NCBI RefSeq assembly: GCF_003050925.1
Contig: NZ_QAOV01000001.1
Coordinates: 679,938 to 743,937 of the forward strand
Reading direction: 5' to 3'
Origin: Pseudomonas sp. GV085
Lineage (GTDB): Bacteria; Pseudomonadota; Gammaproteobacteria; Pseudomonadales; Pseudomonadaceae
Length of the DNA stretch: 64,000 bases
This document shows, in pieces, positions 1 through 8,067 of the stretch. Position 1 is the stretch's first letter. Every line of letters begins with the position of its first letter. Both the position numbers and the translations under genes were made by a program. Under the pieces are notes generated by a model. The model saw nothing but the letters and a program-made list of their open reading frames with translations, was not told the DNA's origin and did not search any database.

Positions 1-528
1 GTCCGGCCAATGTGGGCCTTCATCGCGACGTACGCGTCCTGCTTGCTGTGGCTACTTAAGCACTCAGTCAGGAGGAGGAATCAACCAGCGGCTGTGGACG
101 AGATGAAGCGTCTTGAGAAAGCCTGTTGCTACACAGTCCGGCGGTTGTGCATCTCCACCCTACACGTATCCCTGATAATTCGGGTGCTGCCGCGCGCAGA
201 ATCCGCAGCGGGTTGGCATTTACCGTGAGCTCCGAAAGGGGAGGTCACGCATCATGGCTAATTTAGGCGTTGTTTCCGATGCCTTCGCTCGGGGGTCATT
301 CGCAGCTGACTGCACTTTGTGAACTGGCCGTGAATATGGCTCGCAAAACGAGTGAGAACTCTGCTTTGTGGCGTGATTCAGGCCTCATGTCACCTGCGCT
401 CGTTACACCTGCAAACTCCACCGTTACGTAGCGAAAGCCCCGTAGGACGGCCTCGCATCCTGGTGAATTGCGTTGGTCAGGGCCGGTTTTTGACCGTTGG
501 TCCGCTGTCCAGGCCGCTTTTGGCGACG
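1..528 (-). other. long 5' leader of rne (RNase E), coding part outside window
   Basis: No credible gene covers this stretch. In P. aeruginosa the gene divergent from rluC is rne, and a strong - strand promoter is visible at 535-563, so about 528 nt of this segment should be transcribed leftward as the rne leader before the start codon, which lies outside the window. In enterobacteria a long structured rne leader mediates RNase E autoregulation. The identity of the downstream gene is inferred from synteny. The two short + strand ORFs here (10-228 and 352-636) lack a ribosome site or recognisable sequence. Confidence 0.6.
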
Positions 529-534
529 TTCGCG

Positions 535-563
535 ACTATAGCAGCAATGATTAAGTGCTTCAA
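535..563 (-). promoter_or_regulatory. sigma70 promoter, leftward (rne)
   Basis: On the - strand TTGAAG (558-563) is separated by 17 bases from TATAGT (535-540). Both hexamers are close to consensus. Transcription would begin near 528 and run left. This is the only convincing promoter in the rluC/rne divergent region; rluC itself has only a weak TATCAT at 580-585, very close to its ATG. Confidence 0.7.
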
Positions 564-592
564 TTCCATAAAAAATTGTTATCATCCGCGGC

Positions 593-1555
593 ATGACGAC
601 GACTACCCTCCCGACTCCAAGCGTACAACTGCTTGAGGTCTCGCCGGAATATGCCGGCCAACGTATTGATAATTTCCTTCTCGCCCGACTCAAAGGCGTG
701 CCCAAGACCTTGATTTACCGCATTTTGCGCAAAGGCGAAGTGCGGGTGAACAAAGGTCGGATCAAGCCCGAGTACAAGCTGCAGGCGGGCGACATCGTGC
801 GCGTGCCGCCGGTTCGAGTGCCCGAGCGCGACGAGCCGGTGCCACTGGCGCAGGGGTTGCTGCAGCGACTCGAAGCCTCGATTGTCTTCGAAGACAAGGC
901 CCTGATCGTGATCAACAAGCCTGCGGGCATTGCTGTGCACGGCGGTAGCGGCCTGACTTTCGGGGTGATCGAAGCCTTTCGTCAGTTGCGCCCCGATTGC
1001 AAGGAGCTCGAGCTGGTTCACCGTCTCGACCGTGATACCTCCGGCCTGTTGATGATCGCCAAGAAGCGCAGCATGTTGCGCCACTTGCACACTGCGTTGC
1101 GCGGTGATGGCGTCGACAAGCGCTACATGGCGCTGGTCCGCGGTAACTGGGCGAGCTCGATCAAGCAAGTCCGTGCGTCGCTGGGCAAGAGCAATCTGCG
1201 CTCCGGCGAGCGCATGGTTGAGGTCGACGAGGAGGAGGGGAAGGAGTCCGTGACCGTGTTCAAGGTCCTGCGCCGCTTCGGCGACTTTGCCACCATGATC
1301 GAGGCCAAACCGATTACCGGCCGGACTCACCAGATCCGTGTCCACACCCTGCACGCCGGGCATTGCATCGCTGGCGACACCAAGTATGGCGACGAAGGTT
1401 TCAGCAAGGAAATCCGCGATCTGGGCGGCAAGCGTCTGTTCCTGCACGCCTACATGCTGACCGTGCCACTTCCCGATGGCGGTGAGCTGAAGCTGCAAGC
1501 GCCGGTCGACGAGATGTGGGCCAAAACCGTGGAGCGATTGAGTGCGCCCATCTGA
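593..1555 (+). CDS. rluC: 23S rRNA pseudouridine synthase RluC
   Basis: 320-residue pseudouridine synthase of the RluA family; RluC modifies 23S rRNA positions 955, 2504 and 2580. An N-terminal S4-type RNA-binding domain (about residues 20-75) precedes the catalytic domain, which carries the diagnostic HRLDRDTSG motif with the presumed catalytic Asp146. The C-terminal GRTHQIRVH motif is also present. The ATG at 593 gives the usual length of the family. The gene opens a run of + strand housekeeping genes and overlaps the following HAD gene by 14 bases. The divergent arrangement with rne matches P. aeruginosa. Confidence 0.95.
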   Translation: MTTTTLPTPSVQLLEVSPEYAGQRIDNFLLARLKGVPKTLIYRILRKGEVRVNKGRIKPEYKLQAGDIVRVPPVRVPERDEPVPLAQGLLQRLEASIVFEDKALIVINKPAGIAVHGGSGLTFGVIEAFRQLRPDCKELELVHRLDRDTSGLLMIAKKRSMLRHLHTALRGDGVDKRYMALVRGNWASSIKQVRASLGKSNLRSGERMVEVDEEEGKESVTVFKVLRRFGDFATMIEAKPITGRTHQIRVHTLHAGHCIAGDTKYGDEGFSKEIRDLGGKRLFLHAYMLTVPLPDGGELKLQAPVDEMWAKTVERLSAPI

Positions 1556-2204
1556 TTACAAGCTGCTGATCTTCGATTGGGACGGCACGCTGGCCGATTC
1601 CATTGGCCGGATTGTCGAGGCCATGCACGTTGCCTCGCAGCGCTCCGGATTTGAGCTGCGCGATGATTTTGCCGTCAAAGGCATCATCGGCCTGGGCTTG
1701 CCGGAAGCGATCCGCACCCTGTACCCCGAGATTGATGATGGCGAACTGATCGCGTTCCGCGAGCACTATGCCGAACATTACATTGCGTCGGAAGCCGTGC
1801 CTTCGCCGCTGTTCGAGGGTGTGGTCGAGTCGCTCGAGGCATTTCGTGCCGAGGGTTATCATCTGGCCGTGGCGACCGGCAAGGCCCGTCGCGGGCTGGA
1901 CCGGGTGTTGAAGTCCCATGGCTGGGAGAGCTACTTCGATATCACCCGCGCGGCCGACGAGACCGCCAGCAAGCCCCATCCACTGATGCTCGAGCAGATT
2001 CTCGCGCATTGCGAGGTCCGCCCGGAACAAGCATTGATGGTTGGTGATTCGTCCTTTGATTTGCAGATGGCGCGCAACGCCGGCATGGGGTCGGTGGCTG
2101 TCAGCTATGGCGCTCAATCGATCGATGCGTTGAAGTTGTATGAGCCGCGGCTGGCCATTGACCGTTTTTCAGAATTGCATGCCTGGCTGAGTCAGCGGGC
2201 TTAA
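1542..2204 (+). CDS. HAD-superfamily hydrolase (phosphoglycolate phosphatase-like)
   Basis: 220-residue HAD phosphatase starting at a GTG inside the end of rluC (14-base overlap, suggesting translational coupling). Motif I is [10 protein letters not shown] with nucleophile Asp12 and acid/base Asp14. A motif II/III region (TGKARRGL) and motif IV ([11 protein letters not shown]) follow, and the cap between residues 20 and 90 is helical as in the Gph-like subfamily. The natural substrate cannot be read from sequence. The position between rluC and sppA is conserved in Pseudomonas. Confidence 0.9.
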   Translation: MRPSDYKLLIFDWDGTLADSIGRIVEAMHVASQRSGFELRDDFAVKGIIGLGLPEAIRTLYPEIDDGELIAFREHYAEHYIASEAVPSPLFEGVVESLEAFRAEGYHLAVATGKARRGLDRVLKSHGWESYFDITRAADETASKPHPLMLEQILAHCEVRPEQALMVGDSSFDLQMARNAGMGSVAVSYGAQSIDALKLYEPRLAIDRFSELHAWLSQRA

Positions 2205-2228
2205 CCGGTTGTTTTTGGGGTGGATGGC

Positions 2229-3218
2229 ATGACCGACGAATGGAAGGCGCCCGCCAAGGCGAGCGCAGAGAGCGGTGACGACAAGAGCTGGAAGCTGCTG
2301 GAAAAGACGCTGCTGGCCGGCATACAGGAACAGCGCCGATCCCGTCGCTGGGGGATATTCTTCAAATCACTGACTTTTGTGTATCTGTTCGGTGCCATTG
2401 CCCTGTTTTCGCCGCTGATGGATATGGAGAAGGCAGCTACCCTCAGTGCCAATTACACGGCGTTGATCGATGTGACAGGCATGATTGCCGACAAGGAGCC
2501 CGCCAGCGCAGACAATATCGTTGGCAGTCTGCGCGCGGCTTTCGAGGACAAGAAGGTCAAGGGCGTCATCCTGCGCATCAATAGCCCGGGCGGCAGTCCG
2601 GTGCAGTCGGGTTATGTCTATGACGAGATCCGCCGTCTGCGCGGCCTGCACCCGGACATCAAGCTGTATGCGGTCATTTCCGACCTGGGGGCTTCCGGCG
2701 CTTACTACATCGCCAGCGCGGCAGATCAGATCTACGCCGACAAGGCCAGCCTGGTCGGCTCCATCGGAGTAACGGCTGCCGGTTATGGCTTTGTTGGCAC
2801 CATGGAGAAGCTGGGCGTCGAGCGGCGCACTTACACCGCTGGCGAACACAAGTCGTTCCTCGATCCGTTCCTGCCGCAAAAGCCGGAAGAAACTGTTTTT
2901 TGGCAGGGCGTGCTCGATACGACCCACAAGCAGTTCATCGGCAGCGTCAAGCAGGGGCGCGGCGATCGCCTGAAGGACAAGGAGCATCCGGAGCTGTTCT
3001 CCGGCCTGGTCTGGTCCGGCGAGCAGGCGCTGCCGCTGGGGTTGATCGATGGGCTGGGTAATGCCAGTTCGGTTGCGCGGGATGTGATCGGCGAGAAAGA
3101 GCTGGTGGACTTCACTGTTCAGGAGTCGCCGTTCGATCGCTTCTCGAAAAAGCTCGGTGCCAGCGTGGCTGAGCATTTGGCGATGTGGATGGGGTTTAAC
3201 GGTCCGTCGCTGCGCTGA
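2229..3218 (+). CDS. sppA: S49 signal peptide peptidase SppA
   Basis: Membrane-anchored serine protease of family S49 that degrades cleaved signal peptides. This is the short one-domain form of about 330 residues. A single membrane segment lies near residues 45-63. The nucleophile is Ser156 in GASGAYY and the general base is Lys208 in GEHKSF; the 52-residue spacing equals that of the Ser147/Lys199 dyad of B. subtilis SppA. The ATG at 2229 is preferred over the in-frame GTG at 2220 because the GGGGTGG ribosome site lies just upstream of it. A bidirectional terminator follows. Confidence 0.92.
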   Translation: MTDEWKAPAKASAESGDDKSWKLLEKTLLAGIQEQRRSRRWGIFFKSLTFVYLFGAIALFSPLMDMEKAATLSANYTALIDVTGMIADKEPASADNIVGSLRAAFEDKKVKGVILRINSPGGSPVQSGYVYDEIRRLRGLHPDIKLYAVISDLGASGAYYIASAADQIYADKASLVGSIGVTAAGYGFVGTMEKLGVERRTYTAGEHKSFLDPFLPQKPEETVFWQGVLDTTHKQFIGSVKQGRGDRLKDKEHPELFSGLVWSGEQALPLGLIDGLGNASSVARDVIGEKELVDFTVQESPFDRFSKKLGASVAEHLAMWMGFNGPSLR

Positions 3219-3230
3219 ATCTCTTGTGAT

Positions 3231-3259
3231 AAAAAAACCGGCTTCAGCCGGTTTTTTTT
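3231..3259. terminator. bidirectional Rho-independent terminator, sppA/maf
   Basis: A-run, stem ACCGGC, loop TTCA, stem GCCGGT, then eight T. The symmetric A and T runs let it serve both sppA (+) and maf (-), which converge here. Confidence 0.9.
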
Positions 3260-3282
3260 AGAATCAAAAGATCTTTTGATCT

Positions 3283-3861
3283 TCAGGGGATTTGCACGCC
3301 TTCGGTCAGGAGCATGTCGGTCAAGCGAATCAGTGGCAGGCCGACGAGGCTGGTGGCGTCAGGGCCTTCCGTGCTTTGAAACAGGCTCACCCCCAACCCT
3401 TCGGCCTTGAAGCTGCCTGCGCAGTCGTAGGGTTGCTCGGCGTGCAGGTAGCGTTCGATGCGGGTCGCGTCGAGTGTGCGCATGTGTACGGTGAACGGCA
3501 CGCAATCGACCTGGCAGTGTCCGGTCTGGCTGTTGAGCAGGGCCAGGCCGGTCAGGAATGTCACGCGGGCACCGCTGGCGGCCAGCAGTTGTTCACGGGC
3601 CTTTTCGAAGCTGTGGGGCTTTCCGATAATCCGTTCTCCCAGTACGGCGACCTGATCGGAGCCGATTATCAGATGAGCGGTATGGCTGTCGGCCAGGGCT
3701 CGTGCTTTCTCTTCGGCGAGGCGCTTGACCAGCTCGATGGCGGATTCGCCCGGGCGATGGCTTTCGTCGATATCCGGCGAGCTGCACGTGAAAGGCAACT
3801 GCAAGCGGGCCAGCAATTCCCGGCGATAGACCGAGCCAGAAGCGAGTAATAAAGGCAGCAT
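3283..3861 (-). CDS. maf: Maf/YceF nucleotide pyrophosphatase (7-methyl-GTP type)
   Basis: 192-residue Maf-family nucleotide pyrophosphatase. It resembles E. coli YceF (7-methyl-GTP pyrophosphatase) over its whole length: LLLASGSVYRRELLARLQ at the N-terminus, the central LIIGSDQVAVL, and YDCAGSFKAEGLG near the C-terminus, all fitting the YceF rather than the YhdE type. The start at 3861 is chosen because GGAG lies six bases upstream; the ATG two codons earlier would directly abut that site. It is the only - strand gene in this block and is divergent from yceD-rpmF, as in P. aeruginosa and E. coli. Confidence 0.92.
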   Translation of the reverse strand: MLPLLLASGSVYRRELLARLQLPFTCSSPDIDESHRPGESAIELVKRLAEEKARALADSHTAHLIIGSDQVAVLGERIIGKPHSFEKAREQLLAASGARVTFLTGLALLNSQTGHCQVDCVPFTVHMRTLDATRIERYLHAEQPYDCAGSFKAEGLGVSLFQSTEGPDATSLVGLPLIRLTDMLLTEGVQIP

Positions 3862-3929
3862 GCGCATCTCCAGAAGGCAGGTGCGAATTCTAGCGAGGCT
3901 TGCAAGTGACGGACAGGGCTGAATTTCCT

Positions 3930-3957
3930 TTGACATGGGCGGGTGCATCCCTATAAT
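3930..3957 (+). promoter_or_regulatory. perfect-consensus sigma70 promoter for yceD-rpmF-plsX
   Basis: TTGACA (3930-3935), a 16-base spacer and TATAAT (3952-3957): both hexamers match consensus exactly. The expected start of transcription, about 3964, is only about three bases before the yceD ATG at 3967, so the mRNA should be leaderless or nearly so. Confidence 0.9.
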
Positions 3958-3966
3958 GCTGCGCCT

Positions 3967-4494
3967 ATGTTGAATGACCCGATTCCACCTCACGTTGACC
4001 CGCGCAAATTGGCTGATCGTGGCACCACCCTTCAAGGTGAAATGCTGCTGGCCGATTTGGAGAGACTCTGCGACCCGCTTTCCGACAATGTCGGTACGGT
4101 GCAGGCTAAATTCGTTTTTGAACGAGATGAACGTAAATCTGTGGTCATCCACAGCTTTATCGACACTGAAGTCAAAATGGTTTGCCAGCGTTGTCTTGAG
4201 CTGGTCACCCTGCCGATCCACAGCGAATGCAGTTACGCCGTGGTGAAGGAGGGTGCGAATACCCAGTCGTTGCCGAAAGGTTATGACGTGCTGGAACTGG
4301 GCGAAGATCCTTTGGATCTGCAGTCACTGATCGAGGAGGAGCTTCTGCTCGCCTTGCCCATTGTGCCTGCTCATCATCCGGAAGAATGCCAGCAGCCGGC
4401 GGGTCTCGATGAGCCCGAACCGAGCGAGGACGAGGTAACGCGGTCCAACCCGTTCAGTGTATTGGCGCAGTTAAAGCGTGACCCAAACGTTTAG
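3967..4494 (+). CDS. yceD: YceD family protein (DUF177), 23S rRNA accumulation factor
   Basis: 175-residue YceD/DUF177 protein. In bacteria and plastids the family is linked to 23S rRNA accumulation and is almost always encoded directly before rpmF, as here. The central CQRCLELV keeps the two cysteines of the family, and the C-terminal NPFSVLAQLKRD is the typical ending. The ATG at 3967 gives an N-terminus (HVDPRKLADRG) that aligns with E. coli YceD; the in-frame GTG at 3943 lies inside the promoter and is rejected. There is no Shine-Dalgarno, consistent with a leaderless transcript. Confidence 0.9.
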   Translation: MLNDPIPPHVDPRKLADRGTTLQGEMLLADLERLCDPLSDNVGTVQAKFVFERDERKSVVIHSFIDTEVKMVCQRCLELVTLPIHSECSYAVVKEGANTQSLPKGYDVLELGEDPLDLQSLIEEELLLALPIVPAHHPEECQQPAGLDEPEPSEDEVTRSNPFSVLAQLKRDPNV

Positions 4495-4507
4495 GAGTTA
4501 ATCAATT

Positions 4508-4690
4508 ATGGCTGTTCAGCAGAACAAAAAATCCCGCTCTGCCCGTGACATGCGCCGTTCGCACGACGCTCTCGAGGCTAGCACTCTGTCTGTAGAAAAA
4601 ACCACCGGTGAAGTTCACCTGCGTCACCACGTATCGCCAGAAGGCGTATACCGTGGCCGTAAAGTGATCGACAAGGGCGCTGACGAGTAA
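4508..4690 (+). CDS. rpmF: 50S ribosomal protein L32
   Basis: 60-residue L32 with the canonical N-terminus [20 protein letters not shown]. It lacks the zinc-binding cysteine pairs found in L32 of some other bacteria, as is normal for gammaproteobacteria. TTAGGAGT lies 9 bases before the ATG. It sits 13 bases after yceD and just before plsX, the widespread arrangement coupling ribosome and lipid synthesis genes. Confidence 0.98.
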
Positions 4691-4694
4691 TCAC

Positions 4695-5705
4695 TTGTCC
4701 GCTCAAGTCATCGCGATTGACGCAATGGGCGGGGACTTCGGTCCCCGCAGCATTGTTCAGGCCAGCCTTGCTTGTCTGTCTGCTACACCCTCGCTGCACC
4801 TGACCCTCGTCGGTCAACCCTCCCTGCTTGAAGAATTGATCGCTGGCCATTCGGCTGTGGATCGCGCGCGCCTGTCGATTGCCCCGGCGAGCGAAGTCAT
4901 TACCATGGACGAAAAACCCACCCAGGCCTTGCGTGGCAAGCCTGACTCGTCGATGCGTGTCGCCCTGGAATTGTTGCGCGACGGCAAAGTCCAGGCCTGT
5001 GTCAGTGCCGGTAATACCGGGGCGTTGATGGCGTTGTCGCGGTTCGTGCTCAAGACCTTGCCGGGTATTGATCGTCCGGCCATGGTGGCGGCGATTCCGA
5101 CACAGAAGGGTTACTGCCAATTGCTCGACCTGGGGGCCAACGTCGATTGCAGTGCCGAGCATCTGCTGCAGTTTGCGGTCATGGGCTCGGTTGCAGCGCA
5201 AACTCTGGGCATCGCGCGTCCACGGGTGGCGTTGCTGAATATCGGCACCGAAGACATCAAGGGCAACCAGCAGGTCAAGCTGGCCGCCACTTTGTTACAG
5301 GCCGCTCGCGGCATCAATTACATCGGTTTCGTCGAAGGTGATGGTTTGTACCGCGGCGAAGCGGATGTGGTGGTGTGTGACGGTTTTGTCGGCAACATCC
5401 TGCTCAAATCCAGCGAAGGCCTGGCGACCATGATTGCCGGGCGCATCGAGGCGTTGTTCAGGAAGAACGTAGCCTCTCGCATGGTCGGCGCGCTGGCGCT
5501 GCCCTTGATGAAACGTCTGCAGGCCGATCTGGCACCTGCCCGGCATAACGGCGCGAGCTTTCTCGGATTGCAGGGGATCGTGGTGAAGAGCCACGGTTCT
5601 GCCGGAGTGCAGGGTTTTCAAAGCGCCATTGAGCGCGCACTGATCGAGATTCAGGAAAACCTGCCCGAGCGCATTCACGGTCGTCTGGAGGATTTATTGC
5701 TTTAG
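4695..5705 (+). CDS. plsX: phosphate acyltransferase PlsX
   Basis: 336-residue acyl-ACP:phosphate acyltransferase, which makes acyl-phosphate for the PlsY step of phospholipid synthesis. The N-terminus [13 protein letters not shown] is the family signature, and [11 protein letters not shown] and [14 protein letters not shown] are also present. It starts at TTG 4695, four bases after the rpmF stop; this is the only start that keeps the conserved N-terminus. The rare start codon probably lowers translation relative to rpmF. Confidence 0.95.
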   Translation: MSAQVIAIDAMGGDFGPRSIVQASLACLSATPSLHLTLVGQPSLLEELIAGHSAVDRARLSIAPASEVITMDEKPTQALRGKPDSSMRVALELLRDGKVQACVSAGNTGALMALSRFVLKTLPGIDRPAMVAAIPTQKGYCQLLDLGANVDCSAEHLLQFAVMGSVAAQTLGIARPRVALLNIGTEDIKGNQQVKLAATLLQAARGINYIGFVEGDGLYRGEADVVVCDGFVGNILLKSSEGLATMIAGRIEALFRKNVASRMVGALALPLMKRLQADLAPARHNGASFLGLQGIVVKSHGSAGVQGFQSAIERALIEIQENLPERIHGRLEDLLL

Positions 5706-5829
5706 GCGTTTTCGTCGGACAATGCTTAAATGTGACCGGTTGGTTCGATGGGCCATCCAACTGTCAGTTTCTTGCGCCCCCAAAGCGGGACGCCAATTTC
5801 CGACGACAAGATCATTAGGGGCTTGTTAC

Positions 5830-6768
5830 ATGTCTGCTTCCCTCGCATTCGTCTTTCCGGGACAGGGTTCGCAGTCCCTCGGCATGCTGGCCGAGCTGGG
5901 CGCGCAACATCCGGTTGTTCTCGAAACATTCAAAGAAGCTTCCGATGCACTGGGTTACGACCTGTGGGCACTGACCCAGCAAGGGCCGGAAGAGCAACTC
6001 AATCAAACCGATAAAACCCAGCCAGCCATTCTGACTGCCTCGATCGCCCTGTGGCGTCTGTGGCTGGCGGAAGGTGGCGCGCGCCCGGCATACGTTGCCG
6101 GGCACAGCCTGGGTGAATACAGCGCGCTGGTCGCGGCAGGCAGTCTGAGCCTGGGCGATGCAGTGAAGCTCGTCGAACGTCGTGGCCAGCTGATGCAGGA
6201 AGCCGTGCCGGCCGGACAAGGCGGTATGGCTGCCATCCTGGGCCTGGACGATGCTGACGTACTGGCGGCCTGTGCCGAAGCGGCGCAAGGCGAAGTGGTC
6301 AGCGCGGTGAATTTCAACTCGCCGGGCCAGGTGGTCATCGCCGGTGCCAAGGCTGCCGTCGAGCGCGCCATCGAAGGCTGCAAGGCACGTGGCGCCAAGC
6401 GCGCCATGCCGTTGCCGGTCAGCGTGCCGTCCCATTGCGAGCTGATGCGCCCGGCTGCCGAGCGTTTCGCCGAATCGATCGCCGCTATCGACTGGCAGGC
6501 ACCGCAGATTCCTGTGGTACAGAACGTCAGTGCCCAGGTGCCGGCCGATCTGGAAACCCTCAAGCGTGATCTGCTCGAACAGCTGTACAAGCCAGTACGC
6601 TGGGTCGAATCCGTACAGGCGCTGGCAGCCAAGGGCGCGACCAATCTGGTCGAGTGCGGCCCGGGCAAAGTACTGGCCGGTCTGAACAAACGCTGCGCCG
6701 AAGGCGTGTCGACATCCAACCTCAATACCCCAGACGCTTTCGCTGCCGCCCGTGCAGCGCTGGCCTGA
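5830..6768 (+). CDS. fabD: malonyl-CoA:ACP transacylase
   Basis: 312-residue FabD, which moves malonyl from CoA to ACP for fatty-acid elongation. It has FVFPGQGSQ at the N-terminus, the nucleophile elbow GHSLGEYSAL with Ser93, and VSVPSHCELM containing the catalytic His. The start at 5830 gives the standard length; ATTAGGGG lies 10 bases upstream. It is separated from plsX by 124 bases without a clear terminator. Confidence 0.96.
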   Translation: MSASLAFVFPGQGSQSLGMLAELGAQHPVVLETFKEASDALGYDLWALTQQGPEEQLNQTDKTQPAILTASIALWRLWLAEGGARPAYVAGHSLGEYSALVAAGSLSLGDAVKLVERRGQLMQEAVPAGQGGMAAILGLDDADVLAACAEAAQGEVVSAVNFNSPGQVVIAGAKAAVERAIEGCKARGAKRAMPLPVSVPSHCELMRPAAERFAESIAAIDWQAPQIPVVQNVSAQVPADLETLKRDLLEQLYKPVRWVESVQALAAKGATNLVECGPGKVLAGLNKRCAEGVSTSNLNTPDAFAAARAALA

Positions 6769-6784
6769 ATCAGGAGAAGCTTGC

Positions 6785-7525
6785 ATGAGTCTGCAAGGTA
6801 AAGTTGCACTGGTCACCGGTGCGAGCCGTGGCATCGGCCAGGCCATCGCCCTGGAACTGGGTCGTCAGGGCGCCATCGTTGTGGGTACCGCGACCTCCGC
6901 GTCGGGTGCCGAGCGCATTGCCGCGACCCTGAAGGAAAACGGTATTCAAGGTACTGGCCTGGAACTCAATGTCACCAGCGACGAGTCCGTGGCGGCTGTT
7001 CTGGCGAGCATTCAGGAGCAGTTCGGTGCGCCGGCGATCCTGGTCAACAATGCTGGCATCACCCGCGATAACCTGATGATGCGCATGAAAGACGACGAGT
7101 GGCATGACGTTGTCGATACCAACCTGAACAGTCTGTTCCGCCTGTCCAAGGGCGTTTTGCGCGGCATGACCAAAGCCCGTTGGGGCCGAATTATCAGTAT
7201 TGGTTCGGTTGTGGGTGCCATGGGCAACGCAGGCCAAGTAAACTACGCTGCCGCCAAGGCCGGCCTGGAAGGTTTCAGCCGTGCTCTGGCACGTGAAGTC
7301 GGTTCGCGTTCGATTACGGTAAACTCGGTGGCCCCAGGGTTCATCGATACCGATATGACCCGTGAACTGCCCGAAGCGCAGCGTGAAGCCTTGCAGACGC
7401 AGATTCCGCTGGGTCGTCTGGGGCAGGCTCAAGAGATCGCGTCCGTGGTCGCTTTTCTTGCGTCGGACGGTGCGGCTTACGTTACCGGAGCTACAATCCC
7501 GGTGAACGGCGGGATGTACATGTAA
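6785..7525 (+). CDS. fabG: 3-oxoacyl-ACP reductase FabG
   Basis: 246-residue short-chain reductase, the NADPH-dependent ketoreductase of fatty-acid synthesis. The Rossmann motif TGASRGIG is at residues 11-18, NNAG at 88-91, and the triad is Ser141, Tyr154, Lys158 (YAAAK). It starts at ATG 6785 behind AGGAGA, 16 bases after fabD, and is followed by acpP with its own promoter. Confidence 0.97.
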   Translation: MSLQGKVALVTGASRGIGQAIALELGRQGAIVVGTATSASGAERIAATLKENGIQGTGLELNVTSDESVAAVLASIQEQFGAPAILVNNAGITRDNLMMRMKDDEWHDVVDTNLNSLFRLSKGVLRGMTKARWGRIISIGSVVGAMGNAGQVNYAAAKAGLEGFSRALAREVGSRSITVNSVAPGFIDTDMTRELPEAQREALQTQIPLGRLGQAQEIASVVAFLASDGAAYVTGATIPVNGGMYM

Positions 7526-7642
7526 TTCAAATGTGACGGATTGCTTCAAAAAAATGTCATACGAGCTGTCTAAAATCCGTTATAAAGCTGCAATCTATTT
7601 TATCGGCATAGGGTCACCGGGTTTGAGGAGTGAAGCTTTCAG

Positions 7643-7670
7643 TTGAAAAGCTGAAAAGTCTTTCTATACA
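7643..7670 (+). promoter_or_regulatory. sigma70 promoter of acpP
   Basis: TTGAAA (7643-7648), 16 bases, TATACA (7665-7670), followed by a leader of about 45 bases that carries the sRNA pairing site at 7701-7719. This lets acpP be made in excess of fabD and fabG. Confidence 0.7.
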
Positions 7671-7700
7671 CTTACCCACTGGCCAGCTGCCTGAATTTGT

Positions 7701-7719
7701 CCATTAGGAGTGAAAACAA
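7701..7719 (+). promoter_or_regulatory. acpP Shine-Dalgarno region complementary to the RgsA-like sRNA
   Basis: CCATTAGGAGT (7701-7711), one extra G (7712), then AAAACAA (7713-7719). The same two blocks without the extra G occur at 13951-13968 and are transcribed antisense in the sRNA at 13911-14027. The result is 18 base pairs with a single bulged mRNA base covering the ribosome site. Confidence 0.65.
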
Positions 7720-7722
7720 GGT

Positions 7723-7959
7723 ATGAGCACCATCGAAGAGCGCGTCAAGAAAATCGTTGCTGAGCAACTGGGCGTTAAAGAAGAAGAAGTGGTCAACACT
7801 GCTTCCTTCGTAGAAGACCTGGGTGCCGACTCCCTTGACACCGTTGAGCTGGTGATGGCTCTGGAAGAGGAATTCGAGACCGAAATCCCTGACGAAGAAG
7901 CCGAGAAGATCACTACCGTACAAGCTGCAATCGACTACGTTACTAGCCACCAGGCGTAA
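7723..7959 (+). CDS. acpP: acyl carrier protein
   Basis: 78-residue acidic ACP, the carrier of all acyl intermediates in fatty-acid synthesis. The phosphopantetheine attachment site is Ser37 in [10 protein letters not shown]. It sits between fabG and fabF as in most proteobacteria, has its own promoter, and is followed by a strong terminator. AGGAG lies 12 bases from the ATG with a second, closer AAGG. Confidence 0.99.
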   Translation: MSTIEERVKKIVAEQLGVKEEEVVNTASFVEDLGADSLDTVELVMALEEEFETEIPDEEAEKITTVQAAIDYVTSHQA

Positions 7960-7988
7960 TAGTTCGTAATCGTTGCTCGCTGTCGTGG

Positions 7989-8023
7989 AAAAACCGCACT
8001 GCCATCACGGCGTGCGGTTTTTT
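7989..8023 (+). terminator. Rho-independent terminator after acpP
   Basis: AAAAACCGCAC, a 12-base loop region, GTGCGGTTTTTT. The stem is strong, with T-rich flanks. It lies between acpP and fabF, so fabF must depend on read-through or on its own start. Confidence 0.88.
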
Positions 8024-8067
8024 CTTTAGGCATGATGCAAAGTCGTCATTTGAAAAAGGAGAGTGCT

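Noticed and set aside
10..228. 72-residue ORF in the rne leader
   Set aside because: No ribosome site, atypical codon use for this genome, and it is opposite to a predicted leader transcript.
560..1498. 312-residue ORF opposite rluC
   Set aside because: Antisense shadow of a well-supported gene; high GC makes such long shadows common. The same applies to the long shadows at 1401-2117, 8026-9531, 27321-28481, 28177-30120 and 50236-51978.
3862..4221. 120-residue extension of Maf on the - strand
   Set aside because: It runs through the yceD gene and its consensus promoter; the family N-terminus begins at 3861 behind a ribosome site.
5722..5829. N-terminal extension of FabD
   Set aside because: FabD proteins start at the segment before FVFPGQGSQ; upstream residues are not conserved in character.
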